Assembly (NCBI GenBank): GCA_018674305.1
Contig: JABHAL010000007.1
Coordinates: forward strand, 70,976 to 125,157
Length of the DNA: 54,182 nucleotides
Origin: Candidatus Falkowbacteria bacterium
GTDB taxonomy: Bacteria > Patescibacteriota > Patescibacteriia > UBA11705 > JABHMO01
Direction: 5' to 3'
The notes under the pieces were generated by a model. That model had not been told where the DNA came from and did not search any database. It saw nothing but the letters and a program-made list of their open reading frames with translations. This document shows, piece after piece, positions 16,001 through 25,195 of this stretch (position 1 is its first letter; every line of letters begins with the position of its first letter). The position numbers were made by a program, and so were the translations under genes.

Positions 16001-19000
16001 CAACTTTTAAACACATATCGCCAGAACACTTATCAGAAGAGCACATTTTTTCATTGTTAATCTTAACTGGCGTACCACCAGAAGAATCCCCACTACAATC
16101 ACAAGGTGTATTTGTGTCTTGACAATATTGAGAACTAAGTTCATTTTTATATTCCTTCGGCACATACAATGTCATAGCCTTACCACCAAAGGTCACTGCA
16201 TAATAATTACAAGCATAATCATCTTTTTTGTCAGAATCCATATCACCGACATTTTCGAACTTAGTAGCATTTTCATATTTCTGATCACTTCTATTAAATT
16301 CACTCAGAGTAAACGGTGCTTCTATATCTGGATAAGCTCGGCATTCTGGTGAAGGTGATAATTCAAACGTAGCTGAATCGTTAAATGGTTTTACGCAGGT
16401 ATTATTCAAACAACGACAATCCTCTTCTTCCTCGTCTGCTAATTCATCCTCTATTACACCAAGTAAATACTCTAAACATGCTGACTGTGCTGAACAATAA
16501 TTATCATTTGGAGCATATGCTTCATAACCATCTAAACAAACATTCAAACAGGTCTCCTCAGTAGCACCAGTAACCGAAGTGACATCTGTTTCTAAACAAC
16601 ATTCACCACCATCAAAATGACAATCTGCTGTATTTGCCCCTAAATCATAAGCTCCCCAATTTACCACAGTTGGTACCTCCACTTTAGCCTCTTCTAAAAC
16701 GTTAACACATACATGATCAGCCGCCAACGACGGAAATGTCCAACATTGATCATAATCCGCATCCATACAAAACTCGTCAGCGTCATCACCTTCATCACCA
16801 CAAGAGACGCTAGTCATTTCTAGCTTTTTACATGTAGTATTTTGCCCATAACCATCACAATGATAATCAGAACCTAAATAATCGCAATCTGAATCCAAGT
16901 CACAACTTACTGAATCGTCAGCAATACAAATATTATCATCAATATGACAATAAGAATTAGAACCTAAACTAAGACAATCATCATCAACAAGACAAGCTAA
17001 AGTGTCTTCTACTGGAATTGTTTCAGCAGCACTCCAACCTGGCCAATCACCAGTATCACACTGACCATTACCAACCAATTCAGGACGTTGGCAAGTCGGT
17101 AGTGATGGAATGCATGGATTAACAACAGGGGCTTGAACAACGGGCTCGGTAGGAGTCTTACAAAAATCAAGAACTTCACAATCAGTGTCATTCTGACAGC
17201 TATTCATTGATTGATTTACTAAATGATAATCTGGGTCTTCATCGGGATTGTTCTGATTAATATCAAAGGCATTAGTAAATTGAACTGGATTATTTGCCGG
17301 AATAGCGAAACCTGAGTAATCATTATCATACCAACCTACTCCTCTATCTTTATTTATGTATTTATTTTCAATAATTTCATTGAATGATAAAATATTAGTT
17401 TCATCATTACTCTGTACAAATTTAGCACAAGCTGCTGAATCAACATCATCAGTTAGAGCTTCGCATAAACCGATTCGATCACAAACTTTGACATATTCAC
17501 CCTTAGCAGAATCCCAATTCCAATGACCACTTCGACAAGCATACCAGGCACCACACTCACGATCGCGGTTGACCTTGATAATTTTATTAGCATCAGTTTT
17601 TAGAACTTCATTTGCTGTACAGACTACGCCCTTATTTTGTTTCCAAGTATTCCCGTCGTCTTCTTCATCTTCTGTAAGTGGACAATAAAGCTGTTTACCC
17701 TCTATAGATGGATTTGCATCTCCCAAGACAAGACCATTTGCATCTACTGGCCCATTTTCAAAGCTAACAAATTCTCTACAATATTCATAATCATTTTCCT
17801 GAGCTAAACACTCAGTCAACCATTTACAATATTTATAAACACCACAATTTTCAGCGGTATAATCACTATCAATAAAAATTGCATCATGATCAATCAGTGC
17901 AGAATCAGTACTAACCGCAGTAACTGGACTATATGGATTACTTGATGGATCACTTGGATTTTTACTATTAATATATGTTTCGAAGGAATTATAGGAAACA
18001 CTCGGTTCACCGTCTGCGTCCATCTGGGAGGTATCATTAAACAAGATACAACCATCCTTGCGACTGACTGAATTACAGGTAGCATTATCCATCAAGTCAT
18101 TATTGATGTAGTAATATGGACGACCAGCTAAGGCCTTGGTTTTGTCAGTTGGATCAACAAAAGCAGTACACTGGTCTTCTGTTCCAGGACATAAACCAAC
18201 CCAACCTGTATAATCAGCATCCAAAGTTTTTGCCATCTGCAATACACCATCGTTGTAATATTCCTTTGAATCACACTCGACATAATTACCTTCTGCGTCC
18301 TGAGTATACCAACCATAAACACTTTCTGAATCTTTTGAAGCTTTGGTGTATTGACAGGTCTTGTCACCTGGATTTTTGAAATAATGAGTTGAGCCCTTGC
18401 CGTCAACAAATTCTTCACAGCTTGACTCCAGATTTGAACATAAAGGACTGACTGCTTCATTCTCAAACATTTCTGGATCAAGTTTGTAAAACACATTGTT
18501 CCAACCACCATCATAATCATCCTCTGCATATTCAGTGTTCACATATTTTTCCCCCTTATGATACTTTATCGGTGAATTTGCATCATTTGGATCTTCAAGA
18601 ATATCTTTAGCAGCCGCAGTTAAATTTGGTAAACCTAGGGCAGTACAACCCTTTTCACTGGTGACACAAGCTGATTGATCGTTTAATACTAAATACATTA
18701 AGGAGTCTTGAAGAATAGTAATCATTGGTTCATAACATTGTTGGGTTACCAGATCCCAATCATAACCAGATGCTTCACAACTCTTTTTAAAACTATATTG
18801 AGTACCAATCACAAACGGTTCTACGGTAAGGGCACATTGAGTCGCTGTCGCATCAACCCCAAGTAAAGTTTTATTACTTAAAGTGTTTTTTAATTGTGAG
18901 TCCATCTTAAAATTTCCCCAATTCTGGACAACTAACTCACAAACTTCTTCATTAGAAAAATTCTTTCTATACTCTTTTTCATACGGATAAACATTGTTCT

Positions 19001-22000
19001 TGGTATCCAGCACCGCCTGACAACCGACACTACCTGATTCACACAAGCTGGAATAACTCTTTAAATAATGAGTATTTGCTTCTGGGTCTCTGTATTCCCT
19101 ACAACCTAAATGCGCCTGAGCTAAATAGTTATCAGAATTTCCAGTATCTGAATTTAATTTATAATCACAAGTCGTTGGAGTTGCCCAAGTACTTTCAATT
19201 AAATATTTAACATCGTTTACTTGGGATAATTTAAAGTTATCAATATTAAACATATCCGTTAAAAAAGTATCTGCATTAATCTCAATTCCAATAGATCTAC
19301 CGGCAGTGGCCACATTAGACGAAACAACCATATGATAAAAAGTAAAGTTCTCAGTTAAGTTTCCTTCCATCAATTGCTCGACTGGATCAGCAGTTAAAGC
19401 ATCTCCCTCTTTTACATTGACTGTAAATTTACCGTCTGGGCTATTACCTTTAATCCAAAATGATAATTCATAATCACCACCACCTAAACCAACTAAATCA
19501 GAATTGGTATAAAGAGCAGGATCTCCACTTGTTTCAATTCCATTTCCTTGTGTTACTTGAAGAAATGAACCAAATTCAGGAGTAATTAATGGCACGGAAT
19601 AAGAAGTTTTCAGACTACCCAGCTCTTCATCAATAGTATCGCTAGAAAAACTATAATTTTCTACTTCTACCTCAATGCCCGCTAAATTGCCTTTGTATTC
19701 TTTACAACCAGCATTTTGGACACTACAAGACTTGCCTTCACCAGAAATAGTCATAAATATACATTCACCGTTTGCCCATCTACCTTGGCGGTTGGTACAC
19801 TCAGTAGAATCGTCAAAAGCAATGGTTCTTCGATATGGATGGCAGTCCTCACTACAAGAGATAGTCTTGGACAAGATTCGGAAATAAGCTGTGCCCGATT
19901 CATCAAAGAACTGTCGACAATCAGGGTTAATTTTTTCTTCAAAAATATCTTGATTGCATTCGTCTAGATAACTTTCTAGAACTAACTTTGGAGCTCCAGT
20001 TGGATCATCACCATCATCTTTTTGTAAAGTATACGCTTGAAGTTGATAACCTGTAACTTCATCCCCTTCCCAAGTATAATAATTACCACATAAATGTTGG
20101 TCATCAGGTAATTTCTTGCACAATCGCATTTCTGTGAAATATTCTTTGGCTTCTCCGCCTTCATCTAATAAATCTAAATTAGTAAATTCCTCACAACCAA
20201 CCTGAGCAGATTGACATTCCTTGGCTGTATCAGCTATGAAATACAAAGGAAACACATAGTCAGCAAAGAATGTTTCTGACTGACTATAACTTTGGTACCC
20301 ATTACATTCTTGTGGACAATAATCACTATATGCTGATGTACCATAAACTACGTTACCACCAACCGATGGAGTATAGGCATTACAACCAACCTCTTCAGCC
20401 GAACATAAACCAGCAAATTTGTCACACCCCTTGATTGTATCTGTTCCAGGAAAATCGTCTCCTTTATAAATTGAAGCAGTGGTTAATGGATGACCATAAT
20501 TATCATCATTATAATTGACAGCACAAATGTTATTCACACCTGTACAGTCCGAATCTACTTCACACTTATTCAGAGAAAAGCTTCCAGCACCATCTGAACA
20601 TTGTTTTTTTCCTACATTGTAACAACTCAAATACTCCGGCGCTTTCTTGGAATATTTAACATTTTTACTGGCATAATCATTGTAAACATGCCGAGAATTT
20701 TCACTTGGAACATCCAGCTCTTCCAGTATTACTGCATCATAATAAGCAGATACGTCCGTATTAAGAGTGACTTTTATATTTTCGTATGAACTATATAGTT
20801 GTTGGCCAAGATTTGAGCTTGGCTTGATAGAAACCAACACATACACTTCGGTCCATAAACCAGAATAATTATCCAATTCATTTTTTTGCTCTTTCAAAAC
20901 CTCGACAGTATAGAGAGTAGGTTTATCAGTTTCTATAGAAACACTGATTATTCCACTAGAATCTCGATAAGTCTGCGCAGAAACTGCAAAATAACGTTCT
21001 CTCTGACTTCGCACTACTGGCACCCACTCTGAAATAAGGTCAGCTGGTCCCTGAGTATCCAGAGAATAGGTTGCATCATATTTATCATCACCGTTTAATA
21101 TATGTGTTCCAGCCCAACCTGGGATTTCCATTGGTGCATTTGGTATAACATCTCCTTCAAAAATTTCAAAACTGCCATTAGGTAATAAATTAGTTCCTAA
21201 ACCTGGGGATGTACTAATAAGTCGAGTACAACCTTCTGCTCCAGGAGGACATTCATTATCATAAATTTTCCTATTTAAATGTACCCTATTTTCAAATAAA
21301 GCATCCCAATTATACTCATCCGTTGCGTCACGCATAGTGCTGTACCACAAGCAACCTACATTACTTTCATCACAATTTTTCTGTTCAACTGTATTCATCA
21401 AAAAGCTAACTTCCTTTCCTCTAGAATTGGTCATGACCTGACAAGAGTCGTATGCACCAGAACAGCCCTGACCACCAAACTTGAAAGTGCCTTTTTCCGC
21501 TGCACAATATCCCCAACCACGACAACTACCATCTTCATTGTGTTCAATACAACTCGGCATATCCACACAAGCTTCAGATCTTTCACTAGCACCACTGGCC
21601 AAAAGCATTGGGCCACTAACCGCAGCCTTACACTGAGTTTGTGGATATTTAAGAATCCAATTTGGATCTACTAAGTGACAAAACTTATCAACTTCTGGAT
21701 CACCTGTATTACAATTATAAAAGTTATCCATTACGTATTGTAGAGTAATAAGTTGCCCTTCCTGAACCTTGGAAGCTGCAATTTCCCAACCGATCGGGAT
21801 AATACGTGCCTTACGAAGTTTAACTAAGTTTGAATAACAAAATCCTCGTTCAAAACAGTCTGCATCACTATTCCTTCGGTCATTTGGACCAATAAACGGT
21901 CGATTACCAACAATATATCCTTGTTCGATTGCTTCACTCACTGATATTGGATCTCCCTGCGTGGCATTACGCACAGCCTCTGCAAAACCCGAATCCATCA

Positions 22001-23216
22001 CACAATTATTAACACCACGAAGTGATCCCCCATCGCCAGTTGGACAGTTAGCATAATCCGTCATCAGATCAATCTGTTTCGTGGCCATCGCAAAATTAAT
22101 TTTTTGAGAAGCGAATTCTTTTTGTAATTGTTTTTTGACTTCAAATACCTGTTGTTCAGGATTAAAGGAAGTCGCCTTGTCAACTAAACCTTTTTGAAAA
22201 TATTTTTGGATTACACCTGATTCCCAAAGTGAAGAAACAAAGGTGTTCAAAAATGCTAGCGCCACCTGACCAGGAATTTCAGTGATTACATCTTTTGAAG
22301 TAGACATCTCACTTTTTGTTGTTTGCTTTGCTTTTTCTAATTCTGCTTGACTATGACTTCTAGTTAATGAAGATGGTGTTTTAATATTTTTCCCTGTTAC
22401 TCCTGTTACACCCTTGGATCCCTGATCTTCTAGACGTTGTTTTTCCTTGGCATCAACTTCTTTTTGTTGGGCTTCGATTAATCCACCCTCCATAGTCATG
22501 TAGCCACCAATTTCAGACTTACTTGGAGAAAAGCTGACGTCAAAACTTTCTTGTAAAAAAGCAACACTAGTACCGTATGGATCTTTTACTTTACTCAAAG
22601 CATCTTCATACTTACTTTTAATCTGATCACCAAAAGCTTGCCAATTATCTGTTAACGCGCTAAGCGTACAATCCGGTTTTTTGAGCTGATCATATCCTGG
22701 CGTTTCTAAATAATTCAACTGTAAACCAAGTTTCATTTTCAATTCAAGTTCAGGCAGTTTTGGCTGACAAATATCTATTCCGAACATTTCATTTACATTA
22801 TCTAAAAACTGACCAACCATTTGATCTTTGAGGTCCTTTTTGAAATCACCCCAGACATCTTCGTAGAACATCGACCCCTCTCCCCAACTTCCCGTGGTTA
22901 TGTAGCTAACACTGGCTTCCGCAGCTTTCTTGGCCAACTTGACCAAAGTATTTTTCAGAGTAACTGAAACTGTCAAAATTAGCCCCTTAAATAGCTTTTC
23001 CTTGGCAAATTTTTTAATTTTGTCAGCTGCATTTTTGACAAAGGTCTTTATTTGTAAACCTATACGCTGAGGTAGCGCAGCAGGATCAGTATATTGAGCA
23101 TTGGCTGTCAGTGGAAAAAGTAAACCCGGTAAGGCTATTTGCAGGACAAAGAAGAAAGTAAGAAGCCCAAGAATAAACTTACTCTTACTTGAATTGCTTT
23201 TGTTTGAGAAAAACAT
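13062..23216 (-). CDS. Giant secreted cysteine-rich protein (3384 residues)
   Basis: A signal peptide is clear: basic n-region, hydrophobic core and cleavage after ANA (residue 40). Residues 41-420 are cysteine-poor and helical, with charged segments (e.g. KKFAKEKLFKG). From about 470 to the end the protein is full of spaced cysteines. A recurring module of about 80-120 residues carries C-x(5-7)-GC followed by an aromatic or acidic segment (QVGCEEF, NAGCKEY, SVGCQAV, EKGCTAL), and CxxDxDC motifs (CEVDSDC, CLVDDDC, CDLDSDC) cluster near 2000-2150. Carbohydrate-binding-like segments appear (LLPNGSFEIFEGD; YELSFWIKGNSPDGKF), and a PKD-like VTINWGDGAG lies near the C-terminus. No C-terminal membrane span or sorting signal is seen. 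It is probably an extracellular adhesin-like or cell-surface protein stabilised by disulfides. It lies 38 nt after the Tsp3 membrane protein gene. Confidence 0.75.
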   Translation of the reverse strand: MFFSNKSNSSKSKFILGLLTFFFVLQIALPGLLFPLTANAQYTDPAALPQRIGLQIKTFVKNAADKIKKFAKEKLFKGLILTVSVTLKNTLVKLAKKAAEASVSYITTGSWGEGSMFYEDVWGDFKKDLKDQMVGQFLDNVNEMFGIDICQPKLPELELKMKLGLQLNYLETPGYDQLKKPDCTLSALTDNWQAFGDQIKSKYEDALSKVKDPYGTSVAFLQESFDVSFSPSKSEIGGYMTMEGGLIEAQQKEVDAKEKQRLEDQGSKGVTGVTGKNIKTPSSLTRSHSQAELEKAKQTTKSEMSTSKDVITEIPGQVALAFLNTFVSSLWESGVIQKYFQKGLVDKATSFNPEQQVFEVKKQLQKEFASQKINFAMATKQIDLMTDYANCPTGDGGSLRGVNNCVMDSGFAEAVRNATQGDPISVSEAIEQGYIVGNRPFIGPNDRRNSDADCFERGFCYSNLVKLRKARIIPIGWEIAASKVQEGQLITLQYVMDNFYNCNTGDPEVDKFCHLVDPNWILKYPQTQCKAAVSGPMLLASGASERSEACVDMPSCIEHNEDGSCRGWGYCAAEKGTFKFGGQGCSGAYDSCQVMTNSRGKEVSFLMNTVEQKNCDESNVGCLWYSTMRDATDEYNWDALFENRVHLNRKIYDNECPPGAEGCTRLISTSPGLGTNLLPNGSFEIFEGDVIPNAPMEIPGWAGTHILNGDDKYDATYSLDTQGPADLISEWVPVVRSQRERYFAVSAQTYRDSSGIISVSIETDKPTLYTVEVLKEQKNELDNYSGLWTEVYVLVSIKPSSNLGQQLYSSYENIKVTLNTDVSAYYDAVILEELDVPSENSRHVYNDYASKNVKYSKKAPEYLSCYNVGKKQCSDGAGSFSLNKCEVDSDCTGVNNICAVNYNDDNYGHPLTTASIYKGDDFPGTDTIKGCDKFAGLCSAEEVGCNAYTPSVGGNVVYGTSAYSDYCPQECNGYQSYSQSETFFADYVFPLYFIADTAKECQSAQVGCEEFTNLDLLDEGGEAKEYFTEMRLCKKLPDDQHLCGNYYTWEGDEVTGYQLQAYTLQKDDGDDPTGAPKLVLESYLDECNQDIFEEKINPDCRQFFDESGTAYFRILSKTISCSEDCHPYRRTIAFDDSTECTNRQGRWANGECIFMTISGEGKSCSVQNAGCKEYKGNLAGIEVEVENYSFSSDTIDEELGSLKTSYSVPLITPEFGSFLQVTQGNGIETSGDPALYTNSDLVGLGGGDYELSFWIKGNSPDGKFTVNVKEGDALTADPVEQLMEGNLTENFTFYHMVVSSNVATAGRSIGIEINADTFLTDMFNIDNFKLSQVNDVKYLIESTWATPTTCDYKLNSDTGNSDNYLAQAHLGCREYRDPEANTHYLKSYSSLCESGSVGCQAVLDTKNNVYPYEKEYRKNFSNEEVCELVVQNWGNFKMDSQLKNTLSNKTLLGVDATATQCALTVEPFVIGTQYSFKKSCEASGYDWDLVTQQCYEPMITILQDSLMYLVLNDQSACVTSEKGCTALGLPNLTAAAKDILEDPNDANSPIKYHKGEKYVNTEYAEDDYDGGWNNVFYKLDPEMFENEAVSPLCSNLESSCEEFVDGKGSTHYFKNPGDKTCQYTKASKDSESVYGWYTQDAEGNYVECDSKEYYNDGVLQMAKTLDADYTGWVGLCPGTEDQCTAFVDPTDKTKALAGRPYYYINNDLMDNATCNSVSRKDGCILFNDTSQMDADGEPSVSYNSFETYINSKNPSDPSSNPYSPVTAVSTDSALIDHDAIFIDSDYTAENCGVYKYCKWLTECLAQENDYEYCREFVSFENGPVDANGLVLGDANPSIEGKQLYCPLTEDEEDDGNTWKQNKGVVCTANEVLKTDANKIIKVNRDRECGAWYACRSGHWNWDSAKGEYVKVCDRIGLCEALTDDVDSAACAKFVQSNDETNILSFNEIIENKYINKDRGVGWYDNDYSGFAIPANNPVQFTNAFDINQNNPDEDPDYHLVNQSMNSCQNDTDCEVLDFCKTPTEPVVQAPVVNPCIPSLPTCQRPELVGNGQCDTGDWPGWSAAETIPVEDTLACLVDDDCLSLGSNSYCHIDDNICIADDSVSCDLDSDCDYLGSDYHCDGYGQNTTCKKLEMTSVSCGDEGDDADEFCMDADYDQCWTFPSLAADHVCVNVLEEAKVEVPTVVNWGAYDLGANTADCHFDGGECCLETDVTSVTGATEETCLNVCLDGYEAYAPNDNYCSAQSACLEYLLGVIEDELADEEEEDCRCLNNTCVKPFNDSATFELSPSPECRAYPDIEAPFTLSEFNRSDQKYENATKFENVGDMDSDKKDDYACNYYAVTFGGKAMTLYVPKEYKNELSSQYCQDTNTPCDCSGDSSGGTPVKINNEKMCSSDKCSGDMCLKVDGANTEYTGWQGYCLEWDDSTTMNNDPDQHPCLTWYPTQSLAGLQDLSNNYLEAGYNPNENVGRLFTTNAKGRNQKMFLPEDPADDIHNIKEYIRPLFSINNSSNEQKEQKNGTLPNWSFSLKAGSDGDESYKEGVSSISGPAVYDEELVGIMIDCVDGQSTDWCESAKDWDGQVVIDPGNKTEEFDIERYAYFLKNGTDNYGNYEKGYAGATDKHTFKKDDWAFFCPKGEGEWIDTNTQGASEKLIDCFGNDYSKWYYWQVVWHGGHELQENHNNYKFGGPKESVYLKGDNAKKESKFTPMFMGKGYDYSQGECIDIINQTTLDPDYCDNPEVADVEPEIDDTVYELELYKTDDSEWVKKPLAGCSEDSDCDGTWEWQDSNSSFVYMPEGVGKCKTINAELSVCINTECRMNKSNNSGNPDCRDDLVCIDNDNGNYGLCASDISAGLEEPAETELGFDFGDIVAVKQEENGFKALTGYCDVGNHDGDASAYKNYFGLRIIFDETGRMRKSWFALCDDSKDGGWQELVIKGVFHEYAQEMVQVYDSSNVLAGESLNKAFTNRIYQYQKWYEEDDPNASLPGGGNGIVWGSEPTPFGSAVGDSLEGRDTLMKIPDKYMGSNNSMCVGDTCDGSYDEMPGGSLWTRFDDNYTQGTDYGGKPYGCTQSLPYNYLNESHNAVGRTIQCTNIDEVTIANNKPEYSSLDYIFAKVYKGWTWNYTTKKYEEKAIYTEDFSGDTITDYTPHPPMIASVGPGEAGGALKASPNQLTIATSLGSYTGGDIVAHNGQLDLTMKFYAWAAHEQMPLKQVTINWGDGAGSITNSGSFKNHKPFCQEKVVIPMGQCGDWDGFSCPCERVGEGDEATYECNDNSVCGQYGDCDDPKDRFGDTSDACHEGYFSYENTYICYSTDGLPDCVGDNDTSCKEKLSTGETACRFLPGVQVKDNWGWCNKDNEYTGYWELDCDFEADRFEFYDGYIYIIP

Positions 23217-23254
23217 AAATATTTTTTTATCAATTTTATTTATTTTTTTGTTAA

Positions 23255-24235
23255 TTATTCCACTGACAAACTGGCTTCATTAATAGCCTCGTAATAGATT
23301 TCCATTAGAGTTTCATCATCAATTCCAGCAAAATCTGCTTCCGAAAAACCCTGCTCCATCAGCAATGCTCTAACCTGTGCAGGTGTTTTTTTACTTAGTT
23401 GCTCTACCGCCTGATCAAGGTTCCCAGATGAATCTTCTACCTGGGTTGTTTGGGATACTGGTTCAGTAACTGGCTCAGTTGCACTTTGCTGACCACTCAA
23501 AAATCCGGCCAGCTGTGATTTCATAGCTGGATTTTCTTCTAGCATCTGATCATACATAACCAACAAGGACTGATCATCAATAGAAGCTAAATCAGCCTGA
23601 GTAATATTTCCGGTCGCCACAAGTAAACTTCGTAACTGATCTGCACTAATTTGCAAAATATCTTCTTGGTCTACCGCTATTGGTTGATACTGACTTGATC
23701 CCCCAGTAGCATCTTCTACCAGTTCTGTTGCAGTTCCTTCTTCGGGACTAAAACTAGAAAAACAATTCTGGCCTTGTGGACACATTGGATCTTCGAAATT
23801 TTGAATTTCATAAGCATCATCAAACCCGTCACTATCAGAATCAGCTAAATATGGGCTTGTTTCGTATACATACAGTTCATCAAAATCAGTAATCCCGTCT
23901 TCATCGGTATCCTGGTCCTTAAGCTTTTCTGGATCAATCTGAGATAAATCTGTTTCATCTACTACGGGTGCAACATATGGTGAATTTCCAGGCTGACCAA
24001 TACCTGGCATCGGAATCAATAAAATATTTTTTACTTGGTAAACTCCAATAATTACAACAATAAAACTAACAATCGACACCACTGCCATTGCAATATTTTG
24101 TCTTTGTTTTAATTTTTTGTGACTAAAAAATGTCTTTGGTTCTTCCTGATTTCGATTTAATATCTGTTTCAATCTTTCTTCTGATGTCAGATTTTCTTTT
24201 TCCTCAAAATTAACCTCTCCACTTTTATTTGGCAT
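23255..24235 (-). CDS. Membrane protein with Tsp3 calcium repeats and two helical repeats
   Basis: I take the ATG at 24235 (MPNKSGEV) rather than a TTG five codons upstream; GGAG lies close to this ATG. The ~326-residue protein has a charged cytoplasmic N-terminus, one membrane span (IAMAVVSIVSFIVVIIGVYQV, about residues 48-68), then Tsp3-type calcium-binding loops: DQDTDEDGITDFDE and DSDSDGFDDAYE. Two copies of a ~40-residue helical unit follow (ISADQLRSLLVATG... and TPAQVRALLMEQG..., each with IDD near the end). It stands directly upstream of the giant secreted protein and is likely co-transcribed, so it may anchor or assemble it at the cell surface; this role is inferred. Confidence 0.75.
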   Translation of the reverse strand: MPNKSGEVNFEEKENLTSEERLKQILNRNQEEPKTFFSHKKLKQRQNIAMAVVSIVSFIVVIIGVYQVKNILLIPMPGIGQPGNSPYVAPVVDETDLSQIDPEKLKDQDTDEDGITDFDELYVYETSPYLADSDSDGFDDAYEIQNFEDPMCPQGQNCFSSFSPEEGTATELVEDATGGSSQYQPIAVDQEDILQISADQLRSLLVATGNITQADLASIDDQSLLVMYDQMLEENPAMKSQLAGFLSGQQSATEPVTEPVSQTTQVEDSSGNLDQAVEQLSKKTPAQVRALLMEQGFSEADFAGIDDETLMEIYYEAINEASLSVE

Positions 24236-24342
24236 ACTCCAAAAATACAAACAAGCAACTTTAAAAATATAAGTTTTGCTTGTTCAAATTAAGTAATTTA
24301 TACTTTATAATTATATCACATTTCACACCATTTACCCAAATA

Positions 24343-24372
24343 AAAATATCCACGACTAGTGGATAAATATTT
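24343..24372 (-). terminator. Terminator or hairpin ATCCAC-GTGGAT
   Basis: ATCCAC-gacta-GTGGAT with extended A/T arms. On the minus strand it is followed by ATTTTTATTT. It would end transcripts from rsmA and GIY-YIG before the Tsp3 gene. Confidence 0.6.
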
Positions 24373-24455
24373 TTGTAAAATTAAAACAGAAAGCCTCGCC
24401 TAAACATCATTGCAAAACACCCATAAACTCCCACCCATAAACTCCCGCCCCCAAA

Positions 24456-24540
24456 CGTCATTCCGGACTTGCCCGCCTTGCCCGAAGCTCGCCTCGCTTC
24501 GCGGTCGAAGCGGGGCAGTCGAGGCAGGATCCGGAATCTA
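24456..24540. repeat. Palindrome nested inside another palindrome
   Basis: CGTCATTCCGGACTTG (24456-24471) and ATCCGGAATCTA (24529-24540) are contiguous in an intact copy at 24630-24657. Here they are separated by 57 bp (24472-24528), CCCGCCTTGCCCG...GTCGAGGCAGG, which is a member of a second GC-rich palindrome family also found at 42218-42275. The 24251-24631 gap holds these repeats and a terminator and no gene that I can see. Confidence 0.8.
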
Positions 24541-24698
24541 AGCCCTCCTCCTCGAACCACTCCCTACTCAAATCCTCCCAACCACAATTGTGAACCACAC
24601 ACTAAACGTCATTATAAAACTCCCCTAAACGTCATTCCGGACTTGATCCGGAATCTAAGCCCTCCTCCTCGAACCACTCCCTACTCAAATCCTCCCAA
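24531..24698. repeat. Perfect 51-bp direct repeat spanning the GIY-YIG gene end
   Basis: Positions 24531-24581 and 24648-24698 are identical. The second copy encodes the C-terminal residues of the GIY-YIG protein; the first lies downstream of its stop codon. It therefore records a local duplication of the gene's 3' end together with half of the flanking palindrome. Confidence 0.9.
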
Positions 24699-24970
24699 TT
24701 TGAATTCTTCTTAGTAATCAAAGTTTCTTTCCACTCTCTTTTCCAATTTTTGAATCGCTTTTCGCAAGTGATCGCTTCTTCCATAGTTGGAAAGTCTTCG
24801 TAAAACACAAGTTTAGAGCACTTATACTTTGACGTAAACGAATTAGGATAAGATTTACCTTTATGTTGCCAAACTCTACTTTTAAGACTTGCTGTTACAC
24901 CAATATACAAAACAGTATGCTTTTTATTTGTCATTATATAAACAGTTGGAGTTTTATCGTGATAGGTCAT
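24632..24970 (-). CDS. GIY-YIG nuclease superfamily protein (UPF0213-like)
   Basis: This 112-residue protein has the GIY-YIG core: VYIMTNKKHTVLYIGVT (Y10 and YIG), the following R in LKSRVWQHK, and a conserved KLVFYEDF with E in MEEAITCEKRFKNW. It is the short stand-alone family often annotated as a putative endonuclease, also known as UPF0213. The last ~18 residues are encoded by repeat sequence (LSREWFEEEGLDSGSSPE). The gene lies downstream of rsmA, separated by a five-unit tandem array, and is bordered by related palindromes on the other side. Such genes often occur with short palindromic repeats, which suggests a role in repeat spread, but that is unproven. Confidence 0.8.
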   Translation of the reverse strand: MTYHDKTPTVYIMTNKKHTVLYIGVTASLKSRVWQHKGKSYPNSFTSKYKCSKLVFYEDFPTMEEAITCEKRFKNWKREWKETLITKKNSNWEDLSREWFEEEGLDSGSSPE

Positions 24971-24990
24971 ATAACTTGAGAAGTATTGAG

Positions 24991-25195
24991 ATTCCGGATC
25001 AAGCCCGGAATGACCGCTGGGACGTGGTAAGATTCCGGATCAAGTCCAGAATGACCGCCGAGATATAGTAGAATTCCAGACTAAGAAAAGAATGACCACT
25101 GAGCCATGGTGAGATTCCGAATCAAGTCCGGAATGACCGCCGAGATATAGTAGGAGTCCAGACTAAGAAAAAAATGACCGCTGGGACTGGAGAAT
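24991..25195. repeat. Five-unit, exact 41-bp tandem array
   Basis: Units begin at 24991, 25032, 25073, 25114 and 25155, exactly 41 bp apart. The consensus starts ATTCCGGATCAAGTCCGGAA and continues TGACCGC. Units 2 and 4 share a GAGATATAGTAG tail and units 3 and 5 share CAGACTAAGAAAA, so an 82-bp dimer was duplicated. The array ends at the rsmA stop codon and lies upstream of GIY-YIG. Confidence 0.9.

Noticed and set aside
13062-23216. Many 60-130-residue ORFs on both strands inside the giant gene
   Set aside because: They lack ribosome binding sites and family features and follow from the base bias of the long real frame.
24991-25195. CRISPR array
   Set aside because: The five 41-bp units are directly abutting with no unique spacers, and no cas genes are nearby. 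It is a plain tandem array.
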